From: Mariniflexile maritimum
Lineage (GTDB): Bacteria > Bacteroidota > Bacteroidia > Flavobacteriales > Flavobacteriaceae
DNA: 64,000 bases
Direction: 5' to 3'
Assembly (NCBI RefSeq): GCF_009746565.1
Contig: NZ_WRPN01000001.1
Coordinates: forward strand, 434,001 to 498,000
Shown: in pieces, positions 9,500-17,362 of the stretch
Layout of the letters: every line of letters starts with the position of its first letter
How positions within the stretch are numbered: position 1 is the first letter of the stretch
The notes under the pieces: generated by a model
Told to the model about the DNA's origin: nothing
Seen by the model: the letters and a program-made list of their open reading frames with translations, nothing else
Database searches by the model: none
Position numbers and translations under genes: made by a program

Positions 9500-9568
9500 T
9501 TCCTGAGGAAACATACATTCCGTAAAATAAACAAGTCGGCTTTTTATTTCTGAAGAAATTAAGCCAAC

Positions 9569-9601
9569 AAAAAAGCCCAACTTTGCAGTAGGGCTTTTTT
9601 T
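9569..9601. terminator. Bidirectional intrinsic terminator
   Basis: The palindrome AAAAAAGCCC (9569-9578) and GGGCTTTTTT (9591-9600) surrounds a 12-nt loop. It has a T run on both strands and lies between the convergent YrdC-like and OmpA-family genes, so it can end both transcripts. Confidence 0.8.
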
Positions 9602-9618
9602 ATAAGGTTTTGAACCAA

Positions 9619-10455
9619 TTAGTTTTTAGCTGAAAGATTTTTCATTTCTTTTTCAACCATATCATAGAATTGATCAATTTTAGGAAGTACTACAATTCTT
9701 GTACGTCTGTTTTTAGCTCTGTTCTCAGCAGAATTGTTTTCTACTAATGGCACATAATCAGCACGTCCTGCAGCAATTAACTGCGATGGTTTAACACCCA
9801 GTGTTTGCAACACCCTGATAATTGAAGTTGAACGTTTTACGCTCAAATCCCAGTTATCCAACAGCACGCCACTTGCGTAAGGAACATTATCGGTATGGCC
9901 TTCAACCATACATTCAAAATCGGGTTTGCCGTTTACTACTTTGGCAACTTTTGCAAGCACTTCCTTAGCTTTGCTGGTTACATTGTAGCTACCACTTTGG
10001 AACAATAATTTATCTGAAATTGAAATAAATACCACGCCTTTTTCAACATTGATCTCAATGTCTGGGTCGTTAATGCCAACTTCACGCTTTAAACTGGTAA
10101 CAACAGCTAAAGTAATGCTATCCTTTTTAGTTAGGGCATCTTGCAAACGAGAAATTTTCATATCTTTTTCCTTGATGCTCTCTAAGGTTTTTTCGATGTT
10201 GCTAGCGCCTTTTGCAGATAAAATTTGTAAATTATCGTTGTTTTTTCTTAAATCGGCTATTTGTTCTTCCAAAGCAGTTGCCCTTGCCGATGCCGATGCT
10301 TTGTCTTCAATACAAGCATTTAATTTTACGGTTGCAGAATTTAGCAAATCTTGGGTTTCTTTTTGTTTTGCCTCAAGGTCTGTGAATTGTTTTTTTGAAA
10401 CGCACGCACTTAATAAAAACATTGCGGATACGCTAAGTAATACGATTTTTCTCAT
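9619..10455 (-). CDS. OmpA-family lipoprotein with coiled coil
   Basis: The product has about 278 residues with the start at MRKIVLLSV. The signal ends in LLSAC, a clear lipobox, so the protein is anchored to the outer membrane. Residues about 25-110 are a charged heptad-like coiled coil (KKQFTDLEAKQKETQDLL and following). The C-terminal half is an OmpA/MotB peptidoglycan-binding domain with VEGHTDNVPY, GRADYVPL and NRRTRIVVLP. It should tether the envelope to peptidoglycan. A longer frame begins at 10494, but a consensus -7 box at 10492-10499 places transcription start downstream of that codon, which supports 10455. Confidence 0.9.
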   Translation of the reverse strand: MRKIVLLSVSAMFLLSACVSKKQFTDLEAKQKETQDLLNSATVKLNACIEDKASASARATALEEQIADLRKNNDNLQILSAKGASNIEKTLESIKEKDMKISRLQDALTKKDSITLAVVTSLKREVGINDPDIEINVEKGVVFISISDKLLFQSGSYNVTSKAKEVLAKVAKVVNGKPDFECMVEGHTDNVPYASGVLLDNWDLSVKRSTSIIRVLQTLGVKPSQLIAAGRADYVPLVENNSAENRAKNRRTRIVVLPKIDQFYDMVEKEMKNLSAKN

Positions 10456-10491
10456 AATTATAAAAGGATTAATTTTTACTTCTTTAATGTG

Positions 10492-10499
10492 CAAAAGTA
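10492..10499 (-). promoter_or_regulatory. Candidate Bacteroidota -7 promoter element for the OmpA lipoprotein
   Basis: On the minus strand this reads TACTTTTG, a full match to the TAnnTTTG consensus of the primary sigma factor in Bacteroidota. It lies about 40 nt upstream of the ATG at 10455. The -33 element is weak, so the call rests on the -7 box and position. Confidence 0.4.
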
Positions 10500-10548
10500 G
10501 CTAAAAAAAGACGATTTGCGCTATTTTAACAAAACTTTTGCAAACAAT

Positions 10549-11538
10549 TTATAAACTCGAATAAGTTGTTTTTTTATTTACAAAATAAGCCATCACAATG
10601 GATGGGATTTGATAATACTGTATCTTGTTTTTGGTGTTTTTTCTATTCTTTAAAAGCAATTTTAAATGTTGGTAATAGCTTATATGGGCTTTTATAATGG
10701 CTAGGGTATGCTGCGGCTTGAGTTCTACTAAAAATTTTATACCTGCAACACCATCTAAAAGCATGCGTACAAATATGAGCATAAAAATGTGTCCATTAGC
10801 GTTTTTTGTTAATGCAAATAAACTATTCCTGAAATTAAGGAAGGTTTTTTTGGGGTTTGCATTGCTTAGTGTGGCACCACCCACGTGATAAATGGTTGAT
10901 GCGCCCACATACCCATTGGAATAGCCCAAATTCTTGGCGCGCCAGCATAAATCAATTTCTTCCATGTGTGCAAAAAAGGCTTCGTCGAGTCCGTTTAATT
11001 GGTTAAAAACGTGGCTTCTAATAAACAAGCACGCACCCGATGCCCAAAAAATATCGGCGGTGTCGTTATACTGCCCGAAATCGTTTTCAATGGTATTAAA
11101 AATCCTGCCTCTACAATAGGGGTAGCCGTATTTATCAATAAAGCCACCTGCGGCCCCGGCATATTCAAAGGCATCTTTATTATTAAAATCCAGTAACTTA
11201 GGTTGAATAATGGCCATATTGGGGTTTTCCTGAAATGTTTTAACAACAGGTTGTAGCCAGTTTTTTGTTACTTCCACATCATTGTTCAACAAACAAAAAA
11301 TATCGGCTTCCACATGTTTTAAAGCATCATTATAGCCTTTGGCATACCCGCCATTTTCGGTGTTTTCAATTAGTTGAACGGAAGGAAATGTATTTTTTAT
11401 AAAATGGACAGATGCATCGGTTGAGGCATTATCGGCAACATAAATGGTCGCTTCTTTTGAATGTGCAATGACCGAGGGTAAAAACTGTTGTAAGAGTGCT
11501 TTACCGTTCCAGTTTAGTATTACAATTGCTAGTTTCAA
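10549..11538 (-). CDS. Family 2 glycosyltransferase
   Basis: This 329-residue GT-A-fold transferase begins AIVILNWNGK, the usual nucleotide-binding strand. It continues with VADNASTDAS, FCLLNNDVEV (a DxD-like metal-binding region) and the acceptor-site motifs WASGACLFIR and HMEEIDLCWRAKNLGY. The last motif is typical of rhamnosyltransferase-type GT2 enzymes that build surface polysaccharides. There is no clear membrane segment, apart from moderately hydrophobic stretches near residues 250-270. The gene stands between the OmpA lipoprotein and a restriction-domain gene, so its pathway is not shown by context. The sugar specificity is not inferable. Confidence 0.88.
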   Translation of the reverse strand: MKLAIVILNWNGKALLQQFLPSVIAHSKEATIYVADNASTDASVHFIKNTFPSVQLIENTENGGYAKGYNDALKHVEADIFCLLNNDVEVTKNWLQPVVKTFQENPNMAIIQPKLLDFNNKDAFEYAGAAGGFIDKYGYPYCRGRIFNTIENDFGQYNDTADIFWASGACLFIRSHVFNQLNGLDEAFFAHMEEIDLCWRAKNLGYSNGYVGASTIYHVGGATLSNANPKKTFLNFRNSLFALTKNANGHIFMLIFVRMLLDGVAGIKFLVELKPQHTLAIIKAHISYYQHLKLLLKNRKNTKNKIQYYQIPSIVMAYFVNKKTTYSSL

Positions 11539-11583
11539 TAATTAGTTTAAGGTTATGGGTTTATGGGTTTATCTGAAAAACGG

Positions 11584-12033
11584 TTACTGTTCACTATAAA
11601 AAGGAATGTCCTGTAAAAAATTATAGCGTTCGTTTTCAAAATCCATTTGGCAATAATAATGATTTATTCCGTTGGTTACCATCAAAAAATTAGCATTTAA
11701 ACTACGGTTATACTGTGCAATTTGGTCGAATGTATCTTGATTGATGGTTACAGTGGGCGATTTACATTCTACAATTAAGTGAATGTTTCCGTTGGGATTA
11801 AAAATTACAATATCGTAACGCTTCCTTAAACCATTTACAATCAGCTCCTTTTCAATATTTATTAACGATTTTGGGTAGCCTTTTACTGTTATCAAATATA
11901 ATACACAATGTTGCCTAACCCATTCTTCGGGCTGCAAAATCACAAATTTTTTGCGTATGCAATCGAAAATAGAAATTTTATTTTCGCTATTTTTGAATCG
12001 AAACGGAAACCTAGGAAAATTGAGTTGTTGCAC
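11584..12033 (-). CDS. HsdR N-terminal-domain (PD-(D/E)XK nuclease-like) protein
   Basis: This 149-residue stand-alone protein resembles the N-terminal nuclease domain of type I restriction subunit R (HSDR_N_2 type). The core RYDIVIFNPNGNIHLIVECKSP has the D-x(n)-E-x-K arrangement of the PD-(D/E)XK fold, preceded by EKELIVNGLRKR. There is no helicase domain or hsdM/hsdS partner nearby, so it is not a restriction system. In Flavobacteriaceae a gene of this type is commonly found divergent from holA, as here, which suggests a housekeeping role in DNA metabolism. The function is not established. Confidence 0.75.
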   Translation of the reverse strand: MQQLNFPRFPFRFKNSENKISIFDCIRKKFVILQPEEWVRQHCVLYLITVKGYPKSLINIEKELIVNGLRKRYDIVIFNPNGNIHLIVECKSPTVTINQDTFDQIAQYNRSLNANFLMVTNGINHYYCQMDFENERYNFLQDIPFYSEQ

Positions 12034-12159
12034 ACGACAGAATTATATTTTTCAAAGTTACGTTTCAAAATCAGAAACCACAATATTCAAGCATCAAAAT
12101 ACAATAATTTATAATTTGTTTTTTGGGAATTTGAAATATATAATTTGAATTTTTCAATT

Positions 12160-13164
12160 TTGGACGAAGTAAAACAGATAGTTACCGATATAAAAAACGG
12201 CCATTTAAAGCCTATTTATTTTTTAATGGGTGAAGAACCCTATTATATAGATAGGATTTCGGAGTTTATTGAAGACCATGTACTGGCCGAAGAGGAGCGG
12301 GGTTTTAACCAAATGGTGCTTTACGGACGTGATGTAACGGTTGAAGACATAATAAGCAATGCCAAACGTTACCCTATGATGGCCGACCACCAGGTGATTA
12401 TCGTAAAGGAAGCCCAAGATTTGGCACGCAGCATCGAAAAACTGGCCGATTACGCAAAACAGCCCCAACCAACTACGGTCTTGGTAATGAATTACAAATA
12501 TAAAACCATCGATAAACGCAAGGCTTTGTACAAAACGCTTCAAAAAAACGGGGTGGTTTATGAAAGCAAAAAACTGTACGAAAACCAGGTTGCCGATTGG
12601 ATTCGGCGCGTATTATCAACAAAAAACTATACCATTGTACCCAAAGCAGCCCAAATGCTCGTGGAATTTTTAGGCACCGATTTAAGCAAGATTAGCAACG
12701 AATTGGATAAGCTGCAAATAATTTTGCCCAAGGGAACACAAATTTCGCCCGAGCACATTGAAGAAAACATAGGCATTAGCAAAGACTTTAATAATTTTGA
12801 ATTACGGCAAGCCATTGGCGAAAAAAACGCCTTTAAAGCATTTAGAATTGTAAATTATTTTGCCGAAAACCCCAAGGACAACCCCATGGTGGTAACCGTT
12901 ACCTTATTGTTCAATTTTTTTTCACAGTTATTGCAGTTTCATGGTTTGACCGATAAATCGCCAAGAAATGTGGCTTCAGCATTAAAAGTAAATCCGTATT
13001 TTGTAAACGAATATGTGTTGGCTGCAAAAAATTACCCCATGAAAAAAGTAAGCGAGGTCATTTCCGTGCTCCGGGAATTTGATGTTAAAAGCAAGGGCGT
13101 TGGCTCGAACGCAGTGCCGCAGGGCGATTTATTGAAAGAGTTGTTGGTAAAAATAGTATCTTAA
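12160..13164 (+). CDS. holA: DNA polymerase III subunit delta (TTG start)
   Basis: This is the clamp-loader delta subunit, about 334 residues, which opens the beta sliding clamp during replication. The N-terminal YFLMGEEPYYIDRISEFIE and YPMMADHQVIIVKEAQDL are typical of the DNA_pol3_delta family. The C-terminal helical domain contains DLSKISNELDKLQIILP. Two in-frame TTG codons are candidate starts, at 12145 and 12160. I choose 12160 because the protein then begins (M)DEVKQIVTDIKNG, the usual beginning in related flavobacteria. No ATG is available before the conserved region. The gene is divergent from the HsdR-domain gene. Confidence 0.9.
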   Translation: MDEVKQIVTDIKNGHLKPIYFLMGEEPYYIDRISEFIEDHVLAEEERGFNQMVLYGRDVTVEDIISNAKRYPMMADHQVIIVKEAQDLARSIEKLADYAKQPQPTTVLVMNYKYKTIDKRKALYKTLQKNGVVYESKKLYENQVADWIRRVLSTKNYTIVPKAAQMLVEFLGTDLSKISNELDKLQIILPKGTQISPEHIEENIGISKDFNNFELRQAIGEKNAFKAFRIVNYFAENPKDNPMVVTVTLLFNFFSQLLQFHGLTDKSPRNVASALKVNPYFVNEYVLAAKNYPMKKVSEVISVLREFDVKSKGVGSNAVPQGDLLKELLVKIVS

Positions 13165-13188
13165 ACTGTTTATTAATATATAGGTTCC

Positions 13189-14076
13189 ATGAAAAAATTT
13201 AGTTTCTTTCTAATCGTTAGTCTTTTTGCACAAATAGCTTGCAAGCAAACTCAATTTGTTGAAAATAAAGATGTTACAAAAACAAAAAACACAGTAACCT
13301 TAACCAAATTATGGGAAACCGATACCTTGCTTAAAACCTGTGAGGCCGTTCGATATGATGCCGCCAAAAAAATTATCTATGTTTCAAATATTGGTGGTGT
13401 ACCAACAAACTCGAAGGATGGCGACGGAACGATGTCCATTCTAAATTTAGATGGAAACATTATAAACCAAAATTGGACAACGGGCATCGATGCGCCCAAA
13501 GGTGTTGATTTTTTTAATGATAACCTGTATGTTGCCGATATTGATGCGATTGTTAAAATTAACAGGAAAACAGGCCAAGTTGAAAAAAAATACGAGGTTC
13601 CTAATGCTGTTTTTTTAAATGATGTAGCTATTGATACCAATGGCGATGTATATGTAACCGATTCTAGGGACGATAAAATTTATAAACTACACGATGGAGT
13701 GGTTTCCTTATGGATGGAACTAAAGGGCATCAACCCCAATGGTATTTTCATAGAAAAAAACCGGGTGTTGGTTGTTTCTTCAAGTAAAGGCGATTTTATT
13801 TCCATTGATAAAAATACGAAACAAACGACCATGTTAGCAACAGGAATTTTAAGTGGCGATGGAATAGTAGCTATAAATGAGGGCTATATTATCTCAGCAT
13901 GGAAAGGTGAAATATATTTTGTGGAAAAAAATTCAAAAGGCGAGGCGGCAAAATTGATTTTGGATACCAAGGAAGAAAAATTAAATACGGCCGATATTGG
14001 CATCGTTCAAGAAAAAAACATCCTTTTGGTGCCCACGTTTTTTGGCAACAAAGTGGTTGCCTATAAAATAAATTAA
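13189..14076 (+). CDS. SMP-30/NHL-like beta-propeller lipoprotein
   Basis: The 295-residue product has a signal ending FAQIAC, a plausible lipobox. The mature part shows repeated strand patterns typical of a six-bladed propeller: AKKIIYVSNIGG, NDNLYVADIDAIVKINRKTG, DTNGDVYVTDSRDDKIYKL, GINPNGIFIEKNRVLVVSS. These resemble SMP-30/gluconolactonase/LRE-like and NHL proteins. No catalytic metal ligands can be assigned with confidence, so it may be a binding protein. It follows holA closely and ends tail-to-tail with the YfcC-type transporter gene, overlapping it by 4 bp. Confidence 0.75.
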   Translation: MKKFSFFLIVSLFAQIACKQTQFVENKDVTKTKNTVTLTKLWETDTLLKTCEAVRYDAAKKIIYVSNIGGVPTNSKDGDGTMSILNLDGNIINQNWTTGIDAPKGVDFFNDNLYVADIDAIVKINRKTGQVEKKYEVPNAVFLNDVAIDTNGDVYVTDSRDDKIYKLHDGVVSLWMELKGINPNGIFIEKNRVLVVSSSKGDFISIDKNTKQTTMLATGILSGDGIVAINEGYIISAWKGEIYFVEKNSKGEAAKLILDTKEEKLNTADIGIVQEKNILLVPTFFGNKVVAYKIN

Positions 14077-15566
14077 AAATAAACCGAAAGGGTTAGCATC
14101 AGCATCGTAAATATGGTTAAAATGATAACAAGTGGCATTACAAATTTCAACCATTTATCATAGCCAACCTTCACAATTGCCAACGATGCTAAAATCAATC
14201 CGGTAGGACTAATAAATGCAAACAGGCCCATGCCATATTGGTAAGCGTTCACAATTGCTTCCCTGCCAACACCCACACCATCGGCCAAAGGTGACATGAT
14301 AGGCATGGTTAAAACCGCCATACCAGATGATGACGGTATAAAAAACGACAGACCCGCATATATATAAAGCATGGCGTTAATAAAAATGCCCTTGTTCATG
14401 CCGCTGGTTGCGTTACTTGCGTAATACAGCATGGTATCGCTTATTTGTCCGTCGTTCATTAAAACGGTTACACCACGTGCAATGCCTATAATGATGGCCA
14501 CCCCAAGAAGTTCGCTGGCCCCTTTCACAAAAACATCAACAAATGTGTATTCGTTTATTTTGCCAAGTATTCCAATAATAATGGCACCAACAAAAAACAC
14601 CACGGTCATTTCCAAAAACCACCATTCCAGTTGCGAAACGCCATAAATCATTACAACAAAGCACATGGCAAAAACAAAAAGGATCAGGCGTAAACGGGTC
14701 GATAGATGGATGGTAGCATTGGTAGTTGTGCCAAATAAAGCTTCAACGCTTTCCTTTTGACTAAAAATAATAGATTTTGAAGGTGCTCTTTTTACTTTTT
14801 GGGCATACCTAAGAATATAAGCTATACATATTAAAGTGCCCAAAATGAGCATGATGAAACGGCCCGTTAACCCGGTAGTCCAATTTATTCCCGCTGCATC
14901 AGATGCTATAATGGCACTAAAAGGATTGGTAGTAGAACACATTGAACCTATGGAAGAACCTATATAAATGCAGGCCAAGGCCACCATGGCATCATATTTT
15001 GCCGCTAGAAAAATAGGGATTAAAATAGGATAAAAAGCAATGGTTTCCTCGGCCAGACCAAAGGTAGTACCACCAATGGCAATTAACAGGGTTACCAGAA
15101 TAATCAAAAGGAATTCCTTACCTTTTAACGTTTGCGCCAACCACGAAATACCAGCATCAAAAGCACCTGTGTAGTTCATAATACCAATAAGTCCACCAAT
15201 AAAAAGTACCAGAAAAATAATATCAGCAGCTTCAATAATCCCTTTAATGGGCGCTTGCAAAAACGCCACAAGCCCCTGTGGTTTTGCGGTAACCTTATGG
15301 TAAGTGTTTGGAATGCTAATGGGCTTCCAAATATCGCCATTTGTAAATTTTTCAACCGGAATTTTAATATGAAGGGCATCTAAGGTTTGTTGGGTTGCCG
15401 GTAAGATTTCGGTTTTGTTTATACCGGTTCGGGTAAAGTTATTTTCTGTTTTATTATAAGTTAAGGAATCAAACTTTCCAGAAGGAACAAACCAAGTTAA
15501 TAAGGCCACTAAGCCAGCAATAATGAGCAATATGGTTTGGGCGGTTGGGAATTTTATTTTTTTCAA
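14073..15566 (-). CDS. YfcC-family basic amino acid/dicarboxylate carrier-like permease
   Basis: This 497-residue polytopic inner-membrane protein has roughly 11-13 hydrophobic helices. It begins FPTAQTILLIIAGLVALLTWFVPSG, the characteristic start of the YfcC/ArcD-like family related to DcuC and AbgT. Conserved phrases include GGTTFGLAEETIAFYPILIPI, GSSIGSMCSTTNPFS and FFIPSSSGMAVLTMPIMSPLAD. A large periplasmic loop lies between helices 1 and 2. The substrate could be arginine/ornithine, a peptide or a dicarboxylate, and the sequence alone does not decide. It is transcribed alone, convergent with the propeller gene. Confidence 0.85.
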   Translation of the reverse strand: MKKIKFPTAQTILLIIAGLVALLTWFVPSGKFDSLTYNKTENNFTRTGINKTEILPATQQTLDALHIKIPVEKFTNGDIWKPISIPNTYHKVTAKPQGLVAFLQAPIKGIIEAADIIFLVLFIGGLIGIMNYTGAFDAGISWLAQTLKGKEFLLIILVTLLIAIGGTTFGLAEETIAFYPILIPIFLAAKYDAMVALACIYIGSSIGSMCSTTNPFSAIIASDAAGINWTTGLTGRFIMLILGTLICIAYILRYAQKVKRAPSKSIIFSQKESVEALFGTTTNATIHLSTRLRLILFVFAMCFVVMIYGVSQLEWWFLEMTVVFFVGAIIIGILGKINEYTFVDVFVKGASELLGVAIIIGIARGVTVLMNDGQISDTMLYYASNATSGMNKGIFINAMLYIYAGLSFFIPSSSGMAVLTMPIMSPLADGVGVGREAIVNAYQYGMGLFAFISPTGLILASLAIVKVGYDKWLKFVMPLVIILTIFTMLMLTLSVYF

Positions 15567-15629
15567 TCGTAAAAAATTTTAGTAAGATTAAAGATAGTAT
15601 TATTTTTATTCGATTAAAGAATAATATTT

Positions 15630-16295
15630 ATGAATGTTGCTATACAGGAAAGTTGGAAACCTTTGTTGGAACCAGAATTTGAAAAAACCTATTTTAAAAA
15701 TTTAATTGAATTTGTTAAGAAAGAATATGCAGTGCACACGTGTTTTCCTAAGGGGAATCAAATATTCAATGCATTTAATTCCTGCCCATTTGATGCGGTG
15801 AAAGTAGTAATTATAGGCCAGGATCCCTATCATGATTACGGACAGGCACATGGTTTGTGCTTTTCGGTAAACGATGGAACAAAGCATCCACCTTCCTTGA
15901 TCAATATTTTTAAGGAGATTGAAACCGATTTAGGCATTCCTTATCCAGAAAGCGGTAATTTAACACGTTGGGCGCATCAAGGCGTGCTTTTGCTAAATGC
16001 TACCTTAACGGTAAGGGCGCATCAAGCGGGTAGCCATCAAAACAAAGGCTGGGAGGTTTTTACCAATGCCGTAATTAAACTTATAAGCGATAAAAAAGAA
16101 CATGTGGTATTTTTACTTTGGGGCGGTTATGCAAAACAAAAGGCCATATTGATAGACTCTGTTAAACATCGTATTTTAACTTCAGGACATCCATCGCCAT
16201 TAAGCGCCAATAGGGGTTATTGGTTTGGCAATAAACACTTTAGCAAAGCTAACTTCCTGTTGGAGCAAGTGGCTCAGTCGCCAATTGAATGGTAG
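15630..16295 (+). CDS. ung: Uracil-DNA glycosylase, family 1
   Basis: This 221-residue enzyme removes uracil from DNA to start base-excision repair. It shows the family 1 signatures: the water-activating motif GQDPYHDYGQAHGLCFSV, the uracil-recognition segment LLLNATLTVRAHQAGSH, and the Leu-intercalation loop HPSPLSANRGYWFG. The length matches the family. It is preceded by a short AT-rich intergenic region and divergent from the YfcC gene. Its last 47 bp are overlapped on the opposite strand by a candidate 58-residue membrane protein gene. Confidence 0.96.
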   Translation: MNVAIQESWKPLLEPEFEKTYFKNLIEFVKKEYAVHTCFPKGNQIFNAFNSCPFDAVKVVIIGQDPYHDYGQAHGLCFSVNDGTKHPPSLINIFKEIETDLGIPYPESGNLTRWAHQGVLLLNATLTVRAHQAGSHQNKGWEVFTNAVIKLISDKKEHVVFLLWGGYAKQKAILIDSVKHRILTSGHPSPLSANRGYWFGNKHFSKANFLLEQVAQSPIEW

Positions 16296-16425
16296 GCTGT
16301 GGTTTAAGCACCACGGGCGTTGTTGATGGTTTTTGTTGTTTTACGGTTTTGTTACAACTAAACTTTAGCAATAACAAGTTAAGAACCACTAATGAAACTA
16401 TTAAAATTGTAATATTAACAAGCAT
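16249..16425 (-). CDS. Candidate 58-residue single-pass membrane protein
   Basis: A minus-strand ATG at 16425 opens a 58-codon frame starting MLVNITILIVSLVVLNLLLL, one clean hydrophobic helix. It continues KFSCNKTVKQQKP, then a Pro/Thr-rich tail ending LATEPLAPTGS. A helix followed by a low-complexity tail ending in a defined TGS motif looks like a real small protein, not random antisense. It overlaps the 3' end of ung by 47 bp, so the two transcripts are convergent and overlapping. The function is unknown. I recall similar small proteins in flavobacteria but cannot verify this here. Confidence 0.55.
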   Translation of the reverse strand: MLVNITILIVSLVVLNLLLLKFSCNKTVKQQKPSTTPVVLKPQPTIQLATEPLAPTGS

Positions 16426-16581
16426 AGGCTTAAAATTCTATCTATCGTTTAAATGCATTTTAAAAGGCTGAAATACACATTTAATCTGTAAAAATAAATT
16501 ATGGAGCAAATATAATAAATAAAATACTACATACAAATACATCTTTGTACTAATATAGATTTCTTAAAAAAAAATATTTTT

Positions 16582-16749
<168 letters not shown>

Positions 16750-16960
16750 TATATTTAAAGGTTTTAAATTTCATTTCCTATAATTGCTATCAATAGAATC
16801 TATATCCCCTTTTCGGTCGCAACAAACCAAAAATATTTACGTCATAGCGGGCAACAAACCATCTTACTTTAGTTTGTTTTCCAAAAGCTTCAGCATAATG
16901 TTATTAAATAGTATTCGATTCAAATGAAGCCTGATTTCTCGCCATGACGTAAATAAAAAA

Positions 16961-17341
16961 TCACAGCCATTTTGAAAAATAATCCATAATTTCTTCCTTA
17001 AATTCATAATGCAGCTTAATATAGGTGCGCATATCTTCTTTTAAAGGATAATGTTCATTTTGCAACCTACCATTTTGGGTATCGTTAAGATTGGTTTTAT
17101 GCAGGTTGCTCATTTTACTTCTTATACGGTGGAGCAGTTTGGAAATGGCACTTTTTTCAAGCATAATGCGATTTTGGAAAGCCTCTAAAGGCACTAAGGC
17201 ATCGGGCCCGTGCTCTCGTTCGGCAATTTCTTCTAGTTTTTCCTGAAAGGTGTCCATTTCATTAAAATGGAATCGGAGTTCACGCTTCCAAGTTTCTAAA
17301 TTAAATTTTAGGTCGGTTAAATACAATACTTTAGTCTGCAT
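16961..17341 (-). CDS. Conserved hypothetical helical protein
   Basis: I do not recognise a named family. The 126-residue product is charged and predicted mainly helical. Examples are ETWKRELRFHFNEMDTFQEKLEEIAERE and NRIMLEKSAISKLLHRIRSKMSNLH, and it ends EEIMDYFSKWL. There is no signal peptide or membrane helix, so it is probably cytosolic. It lies 21 bp downstream of the EF-G-like gene on the same strand and may be cotranscribed with it. That is the only hint of a functional link. Confidence 0.75.
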   Translation of the reverse strand: MQTKVLYLTDLKFNLETWKRELRFHFNEMDTFQEKLEEIAEREHGPDALVPLEAFQNRIMLEKSAISKLLHRIRSKMSNLHKTNLNDTQNGRLQNEHYPLKEDMRTYIKLHYEFKEEIMDYFSKWL

Positions 17342-17362
17342 ACTATTATGATTTAAAGATGA

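Noticed and set aside
11584-12033. Type I restriction-modification system
   Set aside because: Only an HsdR N-terminal-like domain is present. No helicase, hsdM or hsdS gene is in the neighbourhood.
16289-16471. Plus-strand 60-residue frame overlapping the ung stop
   Set aside because: It has a poor composition (Cys-rich start, no consistent helix) and lies opposite the much better 58-residue minus-strand frame.
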